A stretch of DNA of 13,306 nt from the NCBI GenBank assembly GCA_027346125.1, contig DAIEST010000036.1, positions 1 through 13,306 of the forward strand. Reading direction: 5' to 3'. Positions 5,981 to 13,298 of the stretch are shown one piece after another. Below the pieces are notes generated by a model. It was not told the DNA's origin. It did not search any database and saw nothing but the letters and a program-made list of their open reading frames with translations. A program made the position numbers and the translations under genes. Each line of letters begins with the position of its first letter. Position 1 is the first letter of the stretch. Origin of the DNA: Leptospirillum sp. (GTDB lineage Bacteria > Nitrospirota > Leptospirillia > Leptospirillales > Leptospirillaceae).

Positions 5981-7477
5981 TCACATTGTTCTGGGACCAG
6001 CGTTCTGTTTTCTGATTCTTTCGGAAGCGGGGTCCGCCGGATTGGTTTCCTTGGGAATATCAAACATCATTCCCCTTTGAATCAGGTCATGGAGCTCCTC
6101 CCTGGAGTCAGGTCTCCATTCAAGAAGATTCGAGAACAGTCTCATTTTCCGTGATTGTTCTTCCAGGGAAGGATCGCGCAACAGATCCAGAATGCGATTG
6201 AGAACATATTGAGATTCGATCCGGTCGGTTTCCGGCAAAAGGATCATCAGTGCTCCAGTCTCAAGAACAGTGATGGAGTCGGCCGACCTCAAGGTACCTC
6301 TTACTTTTTCCTTGAACCTTTGGAAAAACTCCTGTGGACGAAGAGAGACCCCTTTATTGCTGCTTCCGGTGTCTACCAGCTTGATGAAGAGGAGCGTGAA
6401 GCTGTTTCCCAACGCCCTGCCCTTCCGAATCTCTTCAAGACTCCTGTTTTCGAGAGCCCGGAAATCAAGGTCCCCTTCCTCGTTCCTCGTATCGGTGAGG
6501 GGGATGTATTGCAGTTTCATATATTCAGCGAGCTTTTTCTGTAATTCGGGAATCAGGATGGCAAATTGCTCATACCAATCAACCGGTATGTCGTGATCGC
6601 CATTTTTTGAGACAGACAGGACAAACATGGTTCCTATATTGTCGAAGAATGGAAATGCGATGGAAAAAATTTCCCCATCTTTCAGGACTGGCTCAGAGTT
6701 CCATGCCGGAGAGAAGCTTTCTTTCCAGCGTGCGGCCTGGCCATCGGTCAGGAACCGGGGAGTGAAAAACAACGGAAACTCCGCTCCGGTCGAATCTGCG
6801 ATGAGATGGAACAGGTCCGGGTTTTCCGCAAAATGGTAAAGGGAAATCTTGAAAAACTCTTTCAGGCTTCCAATGTTCGTACGGATAGATCGCAAGAAGG
6901 AATCGAGATGATTTGCCAACAAGAGGGCTTCTTCCCCATTTCTTGATGGGGGATCGGAGACCTCTCTCCATGATGCATCCTGAATATGAAGTTCTTTGAT
7001 GGGTTTGAGCATCACTGGATCCTGGCGTTCCGGTGCTGAAGGATCCGGGGGTTCGGTTGCTTCGGATAGAGGGTCTCCAGTCTCTCGAAAGTCATGAATC
7101 TTTTTTTCTTCCCTGAACAGAATAAGGACAAGTAAAAAAAAACCGATCGAAGCGATGATCAGGAGAGACCATCCAAAGTAGGAATGTCCCAGGTCAGGAT
7201 TCCCCTTGGAGCCGGTGTTTTCCGGTAGCCCGAGGTCGTGCTGAATGTTTTTCTGGGCTTTCTGGAGGATGTCGAATCCGACCTTTCTGGATTCGACGGG
7301 ATGGATTGCATTGCCACGGACGGAAGTTCTGTTGTGTTCCGGGAAGGCTGACAGTGGGCAAGTTGACAAGGCAATCAGGAGAGCGGCCAGGCTGAAGGGA
7401 ATCAATGCATGAGTGACAAGAGTCCGCAAGAGAGGGTCAGTTTGCGGACATTCCCTGATCTTCAGGACTCCGGACAT
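5981..7477 (-). CDS. Membrane signalling protein with degenerate GGDEF-like domain
   Basis: The protein has 498 aa. A hydrophobic stretch at about 22-44 ending PLSA looks like a signal peptide or first membrane helix; a second helix lies at 101-121 and is followed by charged residues, putting the rest in the cytoplasm. Residues about 125-180 are a Pro/Glu-rich linker. About 185-320 resembles a GAF-like sensory fold, judged only from its strand/helix pattern. About 340-440 looks like a nucleotide-cyclase/GGDEF fold: ENRSLEEIRKGRALGNSFTL, then LLFIKLVD in the first strand, and later SITVLETGALMILLPETD. The last matches 'D.....GGDEFxILLPxT' except that GGDEF reads ETGAL, so cyclase activity is not expected. 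It starts at ATG 7477 behind AAAAGGAT with good spacing. It is divergent from a class III cyclase gene with a 131-bp shared upstream region. Function is inferred as signal reception by a catalytically dead domain. Confidence 0.55.
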   Translation of the reverse strand: MSGVLKIRECPQTDPLLRTLVTHALIPFSLAALLIALSTCPLSAFPEHNRTSVRGNAIHPVESRKVGFDILQKAQKNIQHDLGLPENTGSKGNPDLGHSYFGWSLLIIASIGFFLLVLILFREEKKIHDFRETGDPLSEATEPPDPSAPERQDPVMLKPIKELHIQDASWREVSDPPSRNGEEALLLANHLDSFLRSIRTNIGSLKEFFKISLYHFAENPDLFHLIADSTGAEFPLFFTPRFLTDGQAARWKESFSPAWNSEPVLKDGEIFSIAFPFFDNIGTMFVLSVSKNGDHDIPVDWYEQFAILIPELQKKLAEYMKLQYIPLTDTRNEEGDLDFRALENRSLEEIRKGRALGNSFTLLFIKLVDTGSSNKGVSLRPQEFFQRFKEKVRGTLRSADSITVLETGALMILLPETDRIESQYVLNRILDLLRDPSLEEQSRKMRLFSNLLEWRPDSREELHDLIQRGMMFDIPKETNPADPASERIRKQNAGPRTM

Positions 7478-7608
7478 TGATTATCCTTTTCATTTTCACT
7501 AGTCTTGACTGGTGTCGGTTTTTCAGTTTCTGGCTGGTCACGATGATTTATTATACTTCATAATTCCGTGGAAGTTTCGAGAGTGGTCACGGAAGACAGG
7601 CTTGTGCA
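7478..7608. promoter_or_regulatory. Divergent intergenic region with overlapping -10 elements and a direct repeat
   Basis: On the minus strand a perfect TATAAT lies at 7550-7555; on the plus strand TATACT lies at 7552-7557, overlapping it. Neither has a convincing -35. The octamer TGGTCACG occurs twice in the same orientation (7535-7542 and 7584-7591), 49 bp apart and flanking the -10 elements, the arrangement of a possible activator or repressor site. The regulator is unknown. Confidence 0.35.
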
Positions 7609-9045
7609 TTGAAATCCCGCGTCCGTATCGGACTTTTCCTTAAAATCTTTATTCTCTCCTCATCGGTTTCCCTGTTGGCAATGATCACGGGGTATGCCCT
7701 CCTTGAAACCCAGATGGACAGGCACGTTCGCGATATCCTTAAAAACGAGAGCCGGCTTTTCCTGGAAGAACTGAGTCATGTCGTTGCAGTTCCAATCCTG
7801 AATGAAGACCGTCTGACAATCAATGACATCCTCCGGACCTATTCCCATCACGATGGAGTGGAAGAAATCCTTGTGCATGGAAAAAAAGGCGATCTTCTGG
7901 GAGATTCCCTGGATGGTCAGGTTCCTTCATTTCTGCAACAGGTTCTGGCGCCGCGCGACACGAGAAGCCTTATCTTCAAGCATTCTGAACGTCTCGAATA
8001 CGATTTGGCCAGTAAAACGGTCTTTTTTGGAAAAGTTCCGATCGGAACGATTTCCATCTATTTTTCTGACAAGCCGTATCTTGCCGTCCAGAAGGAAATC
8101 CGTGCTTCCTTCCTGGCATTGGGTATTGTAGGGATGTTTCTGTCTTTTGCCGGTTCGTTCTTCCTTTCCCGCTACCTGACCCGTCCGATTCAGGTTCTGC
8201 ACCGGGCAACCATGTCCCTTAAGGAAGGTGACTTCTCAATCCGCCTGAATCAATTCGGGCGCGATGAACTTGGCGACCTGGTGGATTCCTTCAATTCAAT
8301 GGTCAAGGAGCTTCGGCACAAGGAGCTTCTGCAGAACGCGCTTATCCGGTATGTTTCAAAAGACATGGCGGAGCGGATCATCCTGAATCCGGCAATGATC
8401 CATCTTGGGGGGATCCGGCAGGAGGTTGTCGTTCTTTTTGCAGACATCCGGAATTTCACCCGGCTGACCAACCAGCTTTCTCCAGAGCAGGTCGTGGCCA
8501 TTCTGAACGATTATTACGATTCCCTCATCGGCGTGGTGTTCCATTACCAGGGTTCGATCAACAATATCATGGGGGATGGATTCATGGCGGTTTTCGGAAT
8601 CCCGGAATTTCTCCCCGAACATCCGGAAACGGCCATGGAATGCGCGTGGGCATTAAATCTGGCCATACAGGAATGCTCGGGAAAGAGACGATCGAAGGGA
8701 CTTCCCGTTGCGGAGTTCGGAATCGGGATACATGTTGGGGACGGCATTGTCGGCAATATCGGATCCGGGGCCAGAATGGAATATACTGTCGTTGGCCAGA
8801 CCGTCAATATTGCATCGAGAATCGAAACGCTTGCCCGACCTTCCGAGATTCTGGTAAGCCAGGACCTGGTATCCCGTGTTTCCCGGCGCTTTCTGTTTTC
8901 CGAGCCGCTTCCGGTCCCACTGAAAGGATTGGACAAACCCGCTCTCGTATGTCGTCTGCTTGGCAAACAAACCGAGAGTTCCGATCCTTCGCCCGATTCT
9001 TTTCCTGCACGGACTCCCGTTCCCGCCCAACCGATTCCGTCATGA
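7609..9045 (+). CDS. HAMP-linked class III adenylate/guanylate cyclase family protein
   Basis: This is a 478-aa membrane-bound nucleotide cyclase homologue. TM1 is about 10-31, a sensor region of roughly 130 residues (32-162) is predicted to lie outside, TM2 is about 166-189, HAMP about 186-240, and the catalytic domain about 270-450, followed by a Pro/Ser-rich tail. Metal-binding Asp279 (FADIRNFT) and Asp323 (MGDGFMAVFG) are present, as are transition-state Asn400 and Arg404 in TVNIASR. The base-selecting Lys before the GD is Asn319 (NNIMGD), and the selecting Asp in 'YTVIGDTVN' is Gln397 (YTVVGQTVN). Substrate preference for ATP is therefore uncertain. The TTG start at 7609 follows GGAAGACAGG (7591-7600). 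It is divergent from the degenerate-GGDEF gene; a lipoprotein gene begins 25 bp downstream and may share its message. Confidence 0.88.
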   Translation: MKSRVRIGLFLKIFILSSSVSLLAMITGYALLETQMDRHVRDILKNESRLFLEELSHVVAVPILNEDRLTINDILRTYSHHDGVEEILVHGKKGDLLGDSLDGQVPSFLQQVLAPRDTRSLIFKHSERLEYDLASKTVFFGKVPIGTISIYFSDKPYLAVQKEIRASFLALGIVGMFLSFAGSFFLSRYLTRPIQVLHRATMSLKEGDFSIRLNQFGRDELGDLVDSFNSMVKELRHKELLQNALIRYVSKDMAERIILNPAMIHLGGIRQEVVVLFADIRNFTRLTNQLSPEQVVAILNDYYDSLIGVVFHYQGSINNIMGDGFMAVFGIPEFLPEHPETAMECAWALNLAIQECSGKRRSKGLPVAEFGIGIHVGDGIVGNIGSGARMEYTVVGQTVNIASRIETLARPSEILVSQDLVSRVSRRFLFSEPLPVPLKGLDKPALVCRLLGKQTESSDPSPDSFPARTPVPAQPIPS

Positions 9046-9070
9046 TCTACTCCATGGAGGTCACAAGTCG

Positions 9071-9958
9071 TTGATCGCACAATCATCAGGGCATCTCCGT
9101 CCAGTCATCAGCGGTTTGCTGACCTTTTGCCTTTGCGCAATGCTTTCCTCCGGATTGTTCGGATGCGAACCCATGACTCCTGAATCCCCTTCCCCATCCG
9201 TCCATCACGCCCCTAAAAAGACAGCGGTTTTCAATCCGACCAAGAAGATTGCCCTCCTTGAACATGCAGGCAACTACCCAAAAGCGCTGGAAGAGGCTAA
9301 ACTGCTTCCAACTTCCAGTGCACGATCGGAGTGGACTGAAAAGGTTCTTCGGGACTGGAGTCTGTTCGACATCACAAAGGCCGGGGCGATGTACAAGTCC
9401 GGCCACAAGGAGGATGCAGCCCTTCTTGTGGGCCAGGTACTCGATCGCCAGCCCGACCTGCTCAAGAAACCTTCCTCCGGGTTAACGCCTGAGCTCTGGA
9501 CAAACTTCCTTCTGTCCAGAATCAATGAGAACCAGGAGTTCTGGGTGATCCAGACGATCGGAGAGAACGACCTGCTGGACAACGCCCAGAGGGAAGATCT
9601 CCTTTTTCATTCATATCTTCATTTGTCCGAACGCAGGGTTTCTGAGAAAAAATACCATTCCGCCCTGATCGATATTCAGCGGGCCCTCAAGATTCATCCT
9701 GCAGATCCGGTAGCGCTGGCCGTCATGAAAAGTCTTCAGGACCTGCAGAAGTCCTGGACCGACAAGGGGTATCTGGAGTTTACAAGACAGCATCTCCGTC
9801 GGGCGTTGTTCTATTGGCAGAAGGTGATCGATCTCGACCCAAAAGACCAGGATGTGAAGAAAAACATCCTCAAGACCAAGGATCTCCTGAAAAAGCTCGA
9901 GTTGATCGAGCAGGAATCTGCCTCCCCTGGAAATCCGTCAATGCAACCGGTGCATTGA
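9071..9958 (+). CDS. TPR-like lipoprotein
   Basis: This 295-aa lipoprotein starts with TTG at 9071, selected because GGAGG (9056-9060) lies 10 nt upstream and translation from here gives a proper signal peptide. His8 and Arg10 precede the hydrophobic run GLLTFCLCAMLSSGLFGC, with lipobox LFGC and predicted lipidated Cys32. An upstream ATG at 8960 would bury the signal peptide 37 residues in and overlap the cyclase gene by 86 bp, so I reject it. A Pro/Ser-rich spacer is followed by helical repeats, for example ALLEHAGNYPKALEEAKLL, SGHKEDAALLVGQVLDRQP and YHSALIDIQRALKIHPADP; the last, LRRALFYWQKVIDLDPKD, is the most typical TPR. The C-terminus is Lys/Leu-rich and helical. No enzyme motif is visible. 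It is probably cotranscribed with the cyclase gene and may be an envelope partner of that sensor, which is inference. Confidence 0.75.
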   Translation: MIAQSSGHLRPVISGLLTFCLCAMLSSGLFGCEPMTPESPSPSVHHAPKKTAVFNPTKKIALLEHAGNYPKALEEAKLLPTSSARSEWTEKVLRDWSLFDITKAGAMYKSGHKEDAALLVGQVLDRQPDLLKKPSSGLTPELWTNFLLSRINENQEFWVIQTIGENDLLDNAQREDLLFHSYLHLSERRVSEKKYHSALIDIQRALKIHPADPVALAVMKSLQDLQKSWTDKGYLEFTRQHLRRALFYWQKVIDLDPKDQDVKKNILKTKDLLKKLELIEQESASPGNPSMQPVH

Positions 9959-10022
9959 TCGTTCATGAGGATTGGGAGATTGCGACCATAGTGATGTTTC
10001 AGTATCAGGAAAGGCAAAAAAC

Positions 10023-10688
10023 ATGAGTGTAGATTCCCCGATCGAGTTCTCGCGAGAGTATCTGCATGCCCAGTGGTTTACCGATCCGATGTGTTCATGG
10101 AGTTTTGCGGCAGAAGACTCCATCAACGCTTTCCGTCGTCATTTTTCAGGCCGGCTCATTTTCCAGAACCGAATGTTTGTCCTTTACAGGGAACTTTCCG
10201 GCTTTCTGGGTGCTCACGGAATGACAAGTCCGAGCGAGTTCGCTTCCAGGATCGAAAAGGTTGCGAAGGCAACAGGCAAAAAGATCGAGTCGACGGCGTG
10301 GAGCAACAACACCGTTCCCGAATCGTCGGAGCAGTGTTGTCTCTGGATCAAGGCGGCCCAGCTTCTGGATGCGGAAAAAGGCGATCTTTTTCTTTCGGAA
10401 ATGAGAAAGACGCTGTTTCTGGAAGGCAAGGACATTTCGAGCGAGCGCGTGATAGAGGACTTGGCCAAGTCCTCGGGACTGGAGGTTCAGACGCTCCGCC
10501 TTGGCCTTTTCAGCCAGAAAGTGCGGTCAGTGCTGGAGGAGGACCAGAAAGCGGCGGAAGACGAAAAAGTGACCGCACGCCCTACCCTTGTACTCAGGAA
10601 CAGTGGCGGTGACCGGGTTTTTATCGGGGGACTTCTGGATTCCGAGCTCTACATTCATGCAGGAGAGGTGCTTCTTCGGGAAGCCTAG
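10023..10688 (+). CDS. DsbA-fold (FrnE/YjbH-like) protein with CxxS active site
   Basis: This is a 221-aa thioredoxin-superfamily protein of the cytoplasmic DsbA-like group. The first strand ends in DPMCSWS (residues 21-27), where relatives typically have DPMCSWC; the second active-site Cys is Ser27, encoded by AGT. The helical insert carries SEQCCLWIKAAQLL, and the cis-proline loop reads TARPTLVL near the C-terminus, followed by the strand and helix IGGLLDSELYIHA that normally reads 'xGxxxxxxL'. There is no signal peptide, so it acts in the cytoplasm. A monothiol site can still form mixed disulfides or act as reductase/isomerase or adapter; the family includes the ClpXP adapter YjbH/SpxH, but I cannot assign that role here. 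The start is ATG 10023 behind AGGAAAGG (10007-10014); an upstream in-frame ATG at 9972 lacks a site. It follows the lipoprotein gene by 64 bp on the same strand. Confidence 0.78.
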   Translation: MSVDSPIEFSREYLHAQWFTDPMCSWSFAAEDSINAFRRHFSGRLIFQNRMFVLYRELSGFLGAHGMTSPSEFASRIEKVAKATGKKIESTAWSNNTVPESSEQCCLWIKAAQLLDAEKGDLFLSEMRKTLFLEGKDISSERVIEDLAKSSGLEVQTLRLGLFSQKVRSVLEEDQKAAEDEKVTARPTLVLRNSGGDRVFIGGLLDSELYIHAGEVLLREA

Positions 10689-10702
10689 CTTAGTTGCTCA
10701 AG

Positions 10703-11083
10703 TTAACGATAGTATTTTCTGAGCTGTGAGCCGCTTGCTTCGTGATTTTGCCAACGGAAGGGCGAAGCAGTTGGATTATATGCGCTGACAAAGGCCTTAG
10801 TGGCCTGTCTAAGCTCCGAGATGTTTTGAAGCTGGCGCCACGCAAAGCCTTCGCGACAGGACGCCAAACCAGATCTCGATTTGATTGAGCCAACTGCGGA
10901 GGCTGGAATGAAGTGAACGTGAACGTTCGGATGCAGGGCAAGCCGAGCATCGCATTTTTTGTGCATGCCGTCATTGTCGAGAATAACATGCAACTCTTCA
11001 TCCTCTGGTATTTCAGCAACGATTTCATCCATAAAGCTGAGGAAATCTTCGCGCCGCTTCCGGTGCCTTCCTCCCGAACGCAA
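10703..11083 (-). pseudogene. IS630-family transposase remnant (C-terminal part, frameshifted)
   Basis: Minus-strand frames carry consecutive pieces of an IS630-type DDE transposase. RREDFLSFMDEIVAEIP and ELHVILDN hold the second catalytic Asp, and HPNVHVHFIPAS follows in the same frame. The line then jumps frame to WLNQIEIWFGVLSR (10851-10892), with the catalytic Glu, then again to KALRGASFKTS (10819-10851). It returns to the first frame for AFVSAYNPTASPFRW (within 10751-10822). At least three shifts and the absence of the N-terminal half, including the first Asp, show that it is dead. VILDNDG also departs from the usual DN(Y/L)xTH, where D-G-M-H is seen. I could not find terminal inverted repeats, so the element's edges are unknown. 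It lies directly after the DsbA-like gene. Confidence 0.82.
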
Positions 11084-11179
11084 TGTTATGGCTTATATTC
11101 GTAGCGGTCTCAAAAAGCAGAATCCTTTTCCAGGCACATTGCGCTTTCTCCACAAATTCCAAATTGAACGAACCATTTC

Positions 11180-11791
11180 TCAGCACCCTGGTCGCTTGAA
11201 ACTCTCACGTGCACGCTCGACTTTGGCTCTGATCACGCAGTCATCAACATGATCGTTGATCAGCCCCATTGCTTGCATGAAGGCATACACCGTGGTCGGT
11301 CCGACAAATTTCCAGCCTTGCTTTTTTAGGTCCTTCGACAGGGCAATCGATTCCGTAGAAGTCGATGCAGTCTGCGGTTTTGCAAGCTGCTTCATGCCAG
11401 GTTCGTAACGCCAGATGAAAGCTGCTAACGAGCCTTCCCGTTTAGCGAGTTCCTGAGCCTGTCGCGCATTGTTGACGACTGCCTCGATCTTGCCGCGATG
11501 GCGGACGATGCCTTCATCCTTGAGCAGACGATCAAGGTCGCGCTGGGTAAAGCGCGCTATCCTGTCGAAATCGAAATCATGGAAGGCGGTGCGGAAGTTC
11601 TTGCGCTTGGCAAGGATAGTGCGCCAACTCAGTCCGGATTGAAAACCTTCCAGACTCAATTTTTCGAACAAGCGATGATCATCGCTGACTGGAAAGCCCC
11701 ATTCGGTGTCGTGGTAGGCTAGAAACTCCGGTGCAGCACCACACCAGCGACAACGTGATTTATCGTCTGGACCGATAATCGTCGTGCTCAT
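11180..11791 (-). CDS. tag: DNA-3-methyladenine glycosylase I
   Basis: Tag removes 3-methyladenine from alkylated DNA, opening base-excision repair in the cytoplasm. At 203 aa it is slightly longer than E. coli Tag (187), with extra residues at both ends. The family's N-terminal zinc site is seen: Cys14 in RCRWCG and His27 in YHDTEWG, completed by His181 and Cys185 in NDHVDDC. The catalytic-pocket segment LEGFQSGLSW (48-57) includes the conserved Glu49, and the helix-hairpin motif GIVRHRGKIEAVVNNA (94-109) and KKQGWKFVGPTTVYAFMQ (156-173) match the family closely. The start is ATG 11791 behind GGAG. It overlaps by 4 bp (ATGA) the stop of a 36-codon upstream ORF. Flanking transposase remnant and gene fragments suggest that tag arrived by transfer; its sequence style is like alphaproteobacterial Tags as I recall them, which is an impression rather than a comparison. 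Confidence 0.92.
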   Translation of the reverse strand: MSTTIIGPDDKSRCRWCGAAPEFLAYHDTEWGFPVSDDHRLFEKLSLEGFQSGLSWRTILAKRKNFRTAFHDFDFDRIARFTQRDLDRLLKDEGIVRHRGKIEAVVNNARQAQELAKREGSLAAFIWRYEPGMKQLAKPQTASTSTESIALSKDLKKQGWKFVGPTTVYAFMQAMGLINDHVDDCVIRAKVERARESFKRPGC

Positions 11792-11898
11792 CTATCTACT
11801 CCGTCGAACAAGAACTGTAGACGCTCATCTGTTTTTGATGGCATGATTTCAAGAATTTCCGCGCTGACCACATTTTCCGCCACAATATGGATCACCAT
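11788..11898 (-). CDS. 36-residue ORF overlapping tag start
   Basis: An ATG at 11898 opens a 36-codon frame (starting MVIHIVAENVV) that ends TGA at 11788-11790, overlapping the tag ATG in an ATGA. The overlap is what translational coupling looks like, but there is no strong ribosome binding site at its start and I recognise no family. It directly follows, in the same frame, the stop of another tiny ORF (11899-11997), so it may be a relic of a longer gene interrupted by a stop. Confidence 0.2.
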   Translation of the reverse strand: MVIHIVAENVVSAEILEIMPSKTDERLQFLFDGVDR

Positions 11899-11997
11899 TC
11901 ACCCTGCTTTGAAGATCTGATAACGACGTATTATGTGCCACAATCCCACCGCCCAAATTAGACTGAAGACTGCCGACCAACAAAAATACACTGTCAT
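11899..11997 (-). CDS. 32-residue hydrophobic ORF (doubtful)
   Basis: An ATG at 11997, overlapping by one base the TGA that ends the VOC fragment, opens a 32-codon frame beginning MTVYFCWSAVFSLIWAVG, hydrophobic enough for one membrane helix, then HIIRRYQIF and a stop. No ribosome binding site or known family is visible. It is probably fortuitous or a relic; it is listed because its stop abuts the next frame's ATG. Confidence 0.15.
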   Translation of the reverse strand: MTVYFCWSAVFSLIWAVGLWHIIRRYQIFKAG

Positions 11998-12116
11998 CAA
12001 AACCGCGTTTGATCCATGCTTGCCACATGCATTCCGGGCACTTGGGAATAGAACGAACAAGTTGGCTTGATGTCTGCGACGGCCAAGCCGACATGGTCGA
12101 TGGTCTCAATATTCAT
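11997..12116 (-). pseudogene. Glyoxalase/VOC-family N-terminal fragment
   Basis: From ATG 12116 the minus strand reads 39 codons: IDHVGLAVADIK, then SFYSQVPGMHVASMDQTRF, and a TGA at 11997-11999. This matches the first beta-alpha-beta unit of vicinal-oxygen-chelate proteins ('IDHlvLtVaDieatcaFYxxvLGMxv'), including the His that often ligates metal. Such domains are usually about 120 residues or more; the second half (with the metal-binding Glu) is not found in any frame before tag. It is therefore a truncated gene. It begins 24 bp downstream of the purK stop, on the same strand, so the original gene may have been the next one in that operon before being cut. Confidence 0.6.
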
Positions 12117-12140
12117 CTGGCAACGCATTCCCGGACTCTC

Positions 12141-13298
12141 TTAACCGCCTGATCGGGTTTTGTTCCGGGCAAGCTTCAGCAGGATAGATCTCGCTCTTTC
12201 CAAAGCCTTTCCGATGTTCGGATCAAGGATGGTGAAGTGTCCCATCTTCCGTCCGGGCCGGGCCGTTGCCTTTCCATAAAGATGCAGCTTCAGACCCTCT
12301 TCCGCCAGGGGAATGCTCCAGTCGGGATCTCCCTCTTTCCATAGATCACCCATGATGTTTCCCATCACGGCCGGCGAGATCAGTTGCGTTTCTCCAAGCG
12401 GAAGGCCGCAAAGAACCCGAACCTGTTGCTCGAACTGGTCCGTCATGCATGCGTCCAGCGTGAAATGCCCGCTGTTGTGGGGGCGTGGAGCCAGTTCGTT
12501 GACCAGGACGGACCCATCCGGCAGGACGAAGAATTCGATTGCCAGAATACCCTGGTAAGCCAGCTTTGCGACGATGATTTCGGAGAGGCGCATGGCTGTC
12601 TCTGCGGATTTTCCGGAGATCTGTGCCGGAACGGCCGTTGTTTCCAGCACGCCGTGGCTGTGCCGATTCTCGGCAATCGGGAAGGACCGGATCTCCCCTT
12701 TTCCGTTTTTGGCGAGGATGATGGAAATCTCGTGGGAAAAAGGAACCCTCTGCTCCAGGATGCAGGGAACCTTTCCCCATGCATCAAAAGCCAAAACTGC
12801 ATCCCCGGGACCCTGGACAAGCGCCTGCCCTTTGCCGTCATAGCCCCACCGGCTTCTTTTCAGCAGAGCAGGGGCACCCGTCTGCTCAAAGGCTTTTTCC
12901 AGATCGTTCTCTTCGAAAACCGGTACGAATGCCGGGACAGGAACGCCGGCATTGTAGAGGAACGTCTTCTCCCGAATGCGATCCTGGCAGACGGCAACGG
13001 ATTCTGCGGAAGGAACGACTCTAAGTCGTTCTGAAAGTTTCCTGAGGGTTTCAGCGGGCACATTCTCAAACTCGGTTGTAACGGCCTGAACGTGCTTCAG
13101 GAAATACTCGATCCCATCTTTGTCCTCAAATCCCGCATCAATGTGGACAGAAGAAAAATCCTTTACAGGACTGGAGGGATCCGGATCCCATGAAACGACC
13201 CTGTACCCCATTCTCCGGGCGGCGACGGCAAACATCCGTCCCAGTTGACCGCCTCCGAGAACGCCAAGACTCGCGCCGGGAAGAATCATGCTACTCAT
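12141..13298 (-). CDS. purK: N5-carboxyaminoimidazole ribonucleotide synthase
   Basis: PurK converts AIR plus bicarbonate and ATP to N5-CAIR in purine synthesis, in the cytoplasm, handing the product to PurE. At 385 aa it has the normal length. The nucleotide-fold start LGVLGGGQLGRM (11-22), the TTEFENVP loop (74-81), the ATP-grasp lid SRWGYDGKGQ (149-158, commonly 'TRRxGYDGKGQ') and the metal/phosphate motif VNELAPRPHNSGHFTLDAC (266-284) are all present, as is GNIMG (313-317). ATG 13298 sits in an ATGA, as though overlapping the stop of an upstream gene; purE would be typical but is outside the window. ATG 13289, three codons later, has AGGATGAG at fair spacing and is an alternative start. 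No hairpin terminator is visible in the 24 bp before the VOC fragment. Confidence 0.95.
   Translation of the reverse strand: MSSMILPGASLGVLGGGQLGRMFAVAARRMGYRVVSWDPDPSSPVKDFSSVHIDAGFEDKDGIEYFLKHVQAVTTEFENVPAETLRKLSERLRVVPSAESVAVCQDRIREKTFLYNAGVPVPAFVPVFEENDLEKAFEQTGAPALLKRSRWGYDGKGQALVQGPGDAVLAFDAWGKVPCILEQRVPFSHEISIILAKNGKGEIRSFPIAENRHSHGVLETTAVPAQISGKSAETAMRLSEIIVAKLAYQGILAIEFFVLPDGSVLVNELAPRPHNSGHFTLDACMTDQFEQQVRVLCGLPLGETQLISPAVMGNIMGDLWKEGDPDWSIPLAEEGLKLHLYGKATARPGRKMGHFTILDPNIGKALERARSILLKLARNKTRSGG

Noticed and set aside
8960..9070. Upstream ATG extension of the TPR-like lipoprotein
   Set aside because: It would overlap the cyclase gene and place the lipoprotein signal peptide 37 residues inside; TTG 9071 with GGAGG upstream fits better.
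8544..9086. 180-codon open frame on the - strand
   Set aside because: It is antisense to the cyclase catalytic domain and has no recognisable sequence.
9979..10007. TTGCGA/TATCAG promoter before the DsbA-like gene
   Set aside because: The transcription start would fall inside or after the gene's ribosome binding site; both hexamers are weak.
11849..12109. 86-codon frame on the - strand as a gene
   Set aside because: The overlapping frame from 12116 has clear VOC-family sequence, whereas this frame has none.
12384..13034. 216-codon open frame on the + strand
   Set aside because: It lies wholly antisense to the well-conserved purK, has no family-like sequence and no ribosome binding site.
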